Shown one piece after another: positions 62,462 through 64,000 of a stretch of DNA of 64,000 nucleotides. Source of the stretch: Gaiella sp. (lineage in GTDB: Bacteria > Actinomycetota > Thermoleophilia > Gaiellales > Gaiellaceae). A model generated the notes under the pieces. It worked only from the letters and a program-made list of their open reading frames with translations. It did not search any database and had not been told where the DNA came from. Position 1 is the first letter of the stretch; every line of letters starts with the position of its first letter. A program made the translations under genes and the position numbers. Location: assembly GCA_027493885.1 (NCBI GenBank), contig JAOSJZ010000001.1, forward strand, positions 1,426,001-1,490,000, given 5' to 3'.

Positions 62462-63601
62462 TCAGGCATCCGCGCCGGCGCGGTCGTTGAGGCGCCCGAC
62501 CCACTCCGCCAACAGCGGGTCGACGATCTCGTACCCGCCTCCCTCGCGCTCCTCGATCTCGGCGGTCGCCGCGAGCCGGGGCAACGCTCTCCGAACCGCG
62601 TCCTTCGTCAGCTCGAGGCGCCGGAGCGCGGCGCCGCGGTAGGGGGAGCCGTCGCCGAGGACGAGCGCCCGGAGGGTCTTCTGCTCCGAGGTGTCGAAGC
62701 CGCGCCAGAGAGCGTCGAGCTCTGGCTCGAGCTCGCGCATCGCGGCCGCGTGCGCCGCCTCCCAGTCCTCGAGCGAGCCTTCCCCGCCGGGGCCGACCCG
62801 GTTCCACAGGCGGTACGCGAGCAGCATCGCCCGCTGCGGATGGCCGCGGGCCGCCGCGAGCAGGGGGTTGAGCGCCTCGCCCACCTCCCGTCCGGAGGCG
62901 GCGAAGCGGCCGGAGACGTGCGCCGCGAGATCGGCGTCCTCGAGCCGGCCCAGGCGCATCGGCACCGCCGAGCCGTACAGCGGGCGGTCCTTCGTCTCGA
63001 ACAGGAGCCGCATCAGCCCCGGCTCGGAGCCGGCGAAGACGTAGGAGGCGACCTCGCCCTGGTGCTGGATGTGGCTGCGGAGCAGGCCGTCGAGCCCGTC
63101 GATCCGGCCGATGTCCTGGAACTCGTCGAACACGATCAGCGCGCGGTATCCCCCCGACGCCTCGAGCCGGAGTGGCAGGTCGAGCAGGGCGTGCAGGGCG
63201 GGCAGCGGGTCACGGGCGGGGTCGAGCTGGAGCCGCGCGCTGATTCCGAACGCGCCGAGCGAGAGCCCGACGCCGGTGCGCTGGAGGAGCGCCTCGACGC
63301 GCCGGCGCACCTCGCCGCGCAGGTGCCTCGCGTACGCCCGCTCGAGCCGCACCGTCACGTCGGCGACCGACGAGACGCGGTACAGGTCGACGAGCACGCC
63401 GGTCAGGCCCTCCGTCCGCTCGCCGTCGCGGAGCGCGCGCGTGAGCAGGCTCGTCTTGCCGTACTTGCGGGGCGCGAAGAGACGCACGTAGTGGCCTCCG
63501 ACGGCGTTCCCGAGCAACTCACGAACCTCGTCGTCGCGATCGACGACGTCCTCGGGCGCCACGGGGCGCGAGTAGACGAACGGGTTGACGTCGTCGATCA
63601 T
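62462..63601 (-). CDS. Archaeal-ATPase-like AAA protein
   Basis: 379 aa STAND/archaeal-type ATPase. N-terminal NPFVYSRPVAPEDVVDRDDE, Walker A FAPRKYGKTSLLTRAL (G/A-x4-G-K-T), Walker B ALIVFDEFQDIGRI, sensor YVFAGSEPGLMRLLF and a C-terminal winged helix (YRGAALRRLELTKDAVRRALPRL). Related proteins include regulators and parts of mobile elements; role here unknown. It converges with the SDR gene. Confidence 0.8.
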   Translation of the reverse strand: MIDDVNPFVYSRPVAPEDVVDRDDEVRELLGNAVGGHYVRLFAPRKYGKTSLLTRALRDGERTEGLTGVLVDLYRVSSVADVTVRLERAYARHLRGEVRRRVEALLQRTGVGLSLGAFGISARLQLDPARDPLPALHALLDLPLRLEASGGYRALIVFDEFQDIGRIDGLDGLLRSHIQHQGEVASYVFAGSEPGLMRLLFETKDRPLYGSAVPMRLGRLEDADLAAHVSGRFAASGREVGEALNPLLAAARGHPQRAMLLAYRLWNRVGPGGEGSLEDWEAAHAAAMRELEPELDALWRGFDTSEQKTLRALVLGDGSPYRGAALRRLELTKDAVRRALPRLAATAEIEEREGGGYEIVDPLLAEWVGRLNDRAGADA

Positions 63602-63666
63602 GCGTCAGACAGACTACCATTGTTGCGTCACGGAGACGCATAGGCAGTCGTCTCCTCGACGCAGGC

Positions 63667-64000
63667 TCAGGGCTTCCGCGCCACGTACCAGCCCATCTCG
63701 ACCTCGAAGACGGCGGGGGCCATGCGCGCCACGCGCTCGCGCGCCTCGCCCTCGAGGCCGGCGACGTCGAGGTACCGCTCCCGGTCACGGCGCTCCGTGA
63801 CGATCTCGTTGGCGCTCACGACGAGGTCGTTTGCGTCGAGGTAGCCACGGATGTCGGCGTCGGGGAGAAGACGGGTGTGGGAGGCGTCGCGGGCACGCTC
63901 GAAGCGGTCGAGCTCGAGGCTGCGCATCGGGTCGACGTCGCCGAGCTGGTCGACGACGAGGAGCCGGCCGCCTGGCCGCGTCACCCGTGCCATCTCCGCG
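63667..64000 (-). CDS. SAM-dependent methyltransferase, C-terminal part (cut by window end)
   Basis: The visible 110 residues start around M-A-R-V-T-R-P-G-G-R-L-L-V-V-D-Q, the post-motif III region (V-x-x-P-G-G-x-L) of class I methyltransferases of the UbiE/menaquinone type, followed by RFERARDASHTRLLPDADIR and a C-terminal beta strand. The SAM-binding N-terminus lies beyond base 64000. Confidence 0.75.
   Translation of the reverse strand, partial: AEMARVTRPGGRLLVVDQLGDVDPMRSLELDRFERARDASHTRLLPDADIRGYLDANDLVVSANEIVTERRDRERYLDVAGLEGEARERVARMAPAVFEVEMGWYVARKP

Overview
The window is high-GC DNA with almost no spare sequence, many GTG starts and strings of genes coupled by 4-nt GTGA/ATGA stop-start overlaps. 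The mreBCD-mrdA-rodA block next to valS-folC-ndk and clpX-clpP-tig, together with lipoproteins, an AI-2E-type permease, a LAL (MalT-like) regulator and mycobacterial-type arylsulfatase/FGE genes, points to an actinobacterium, probably Thermoleophilia (Gaiellales/Solirubrobacterales-like). That placement is inference.

Layout. 0-17 kb (minus strand): cell-shape operon (mreB, mreC, mreD, PBP2, rodA, DUF697-like), then maf, a methyltransferase, ndk, a zinc-ribbon protein, folC, valS, a thioesterase, clpX, clpP and tig. 17-31 kb: tRNA-rich region (Leu, Arg, His, Arg, Gly, Pro) with a VapBC pair, an NYN nuclease, an FAD oxidoreductase, two MFS transporters, secreted and lipoproteins, PhoD, a CtaG-like protein, a decayed HTH gene and an M15 peptidase. 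A 116-bp tandem repeat copies the 3' end of tRNA-Pro. 31-44 kb: EamA transporter, ispH, an aberrant-signature ileS, trxA, a cNMP-binding protein, a serine hydrolase, ridA plus a GCS2-type ligase, a membrane protein, adenine deaminase, and an ArsR-CDF metal efflux pair.

44-61 kb is an accessory block. It holds decayed gene fragments, several membrane proteins (7-TM protein, ZIP, FUSC-like, K+ channel, LPG-synthase-like TM protein, AI-2E-type permease) and a sulfatase module: Cys-type arylsulfatase, formylglycine-generating enzyme, SulP transporter, LAL regulator, Sap/GAP-family membrane protein and a CMD-like protein. Four copies of a near-perfect palindrome (TCGGCCAAAGTGGCCGA) occur only here and lie in front of genes. 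I read them as operators of a local regulon, most likely bound by the LAL regulator at 54023. A 16-bp direct repeat sits close to each edge of the block.

61-64 kb: fabI, a short-chain dehydrogenase, an AAA ATPase and a truncated methyltransferase.

Data-quality warning: at least twelve genes, including the essential rodA, mreB and folC, carry single-base frameshifts, most of them in G/C homopolymers. These look like sequencing errors, so those genes are annotated as whole genes with the break noted.
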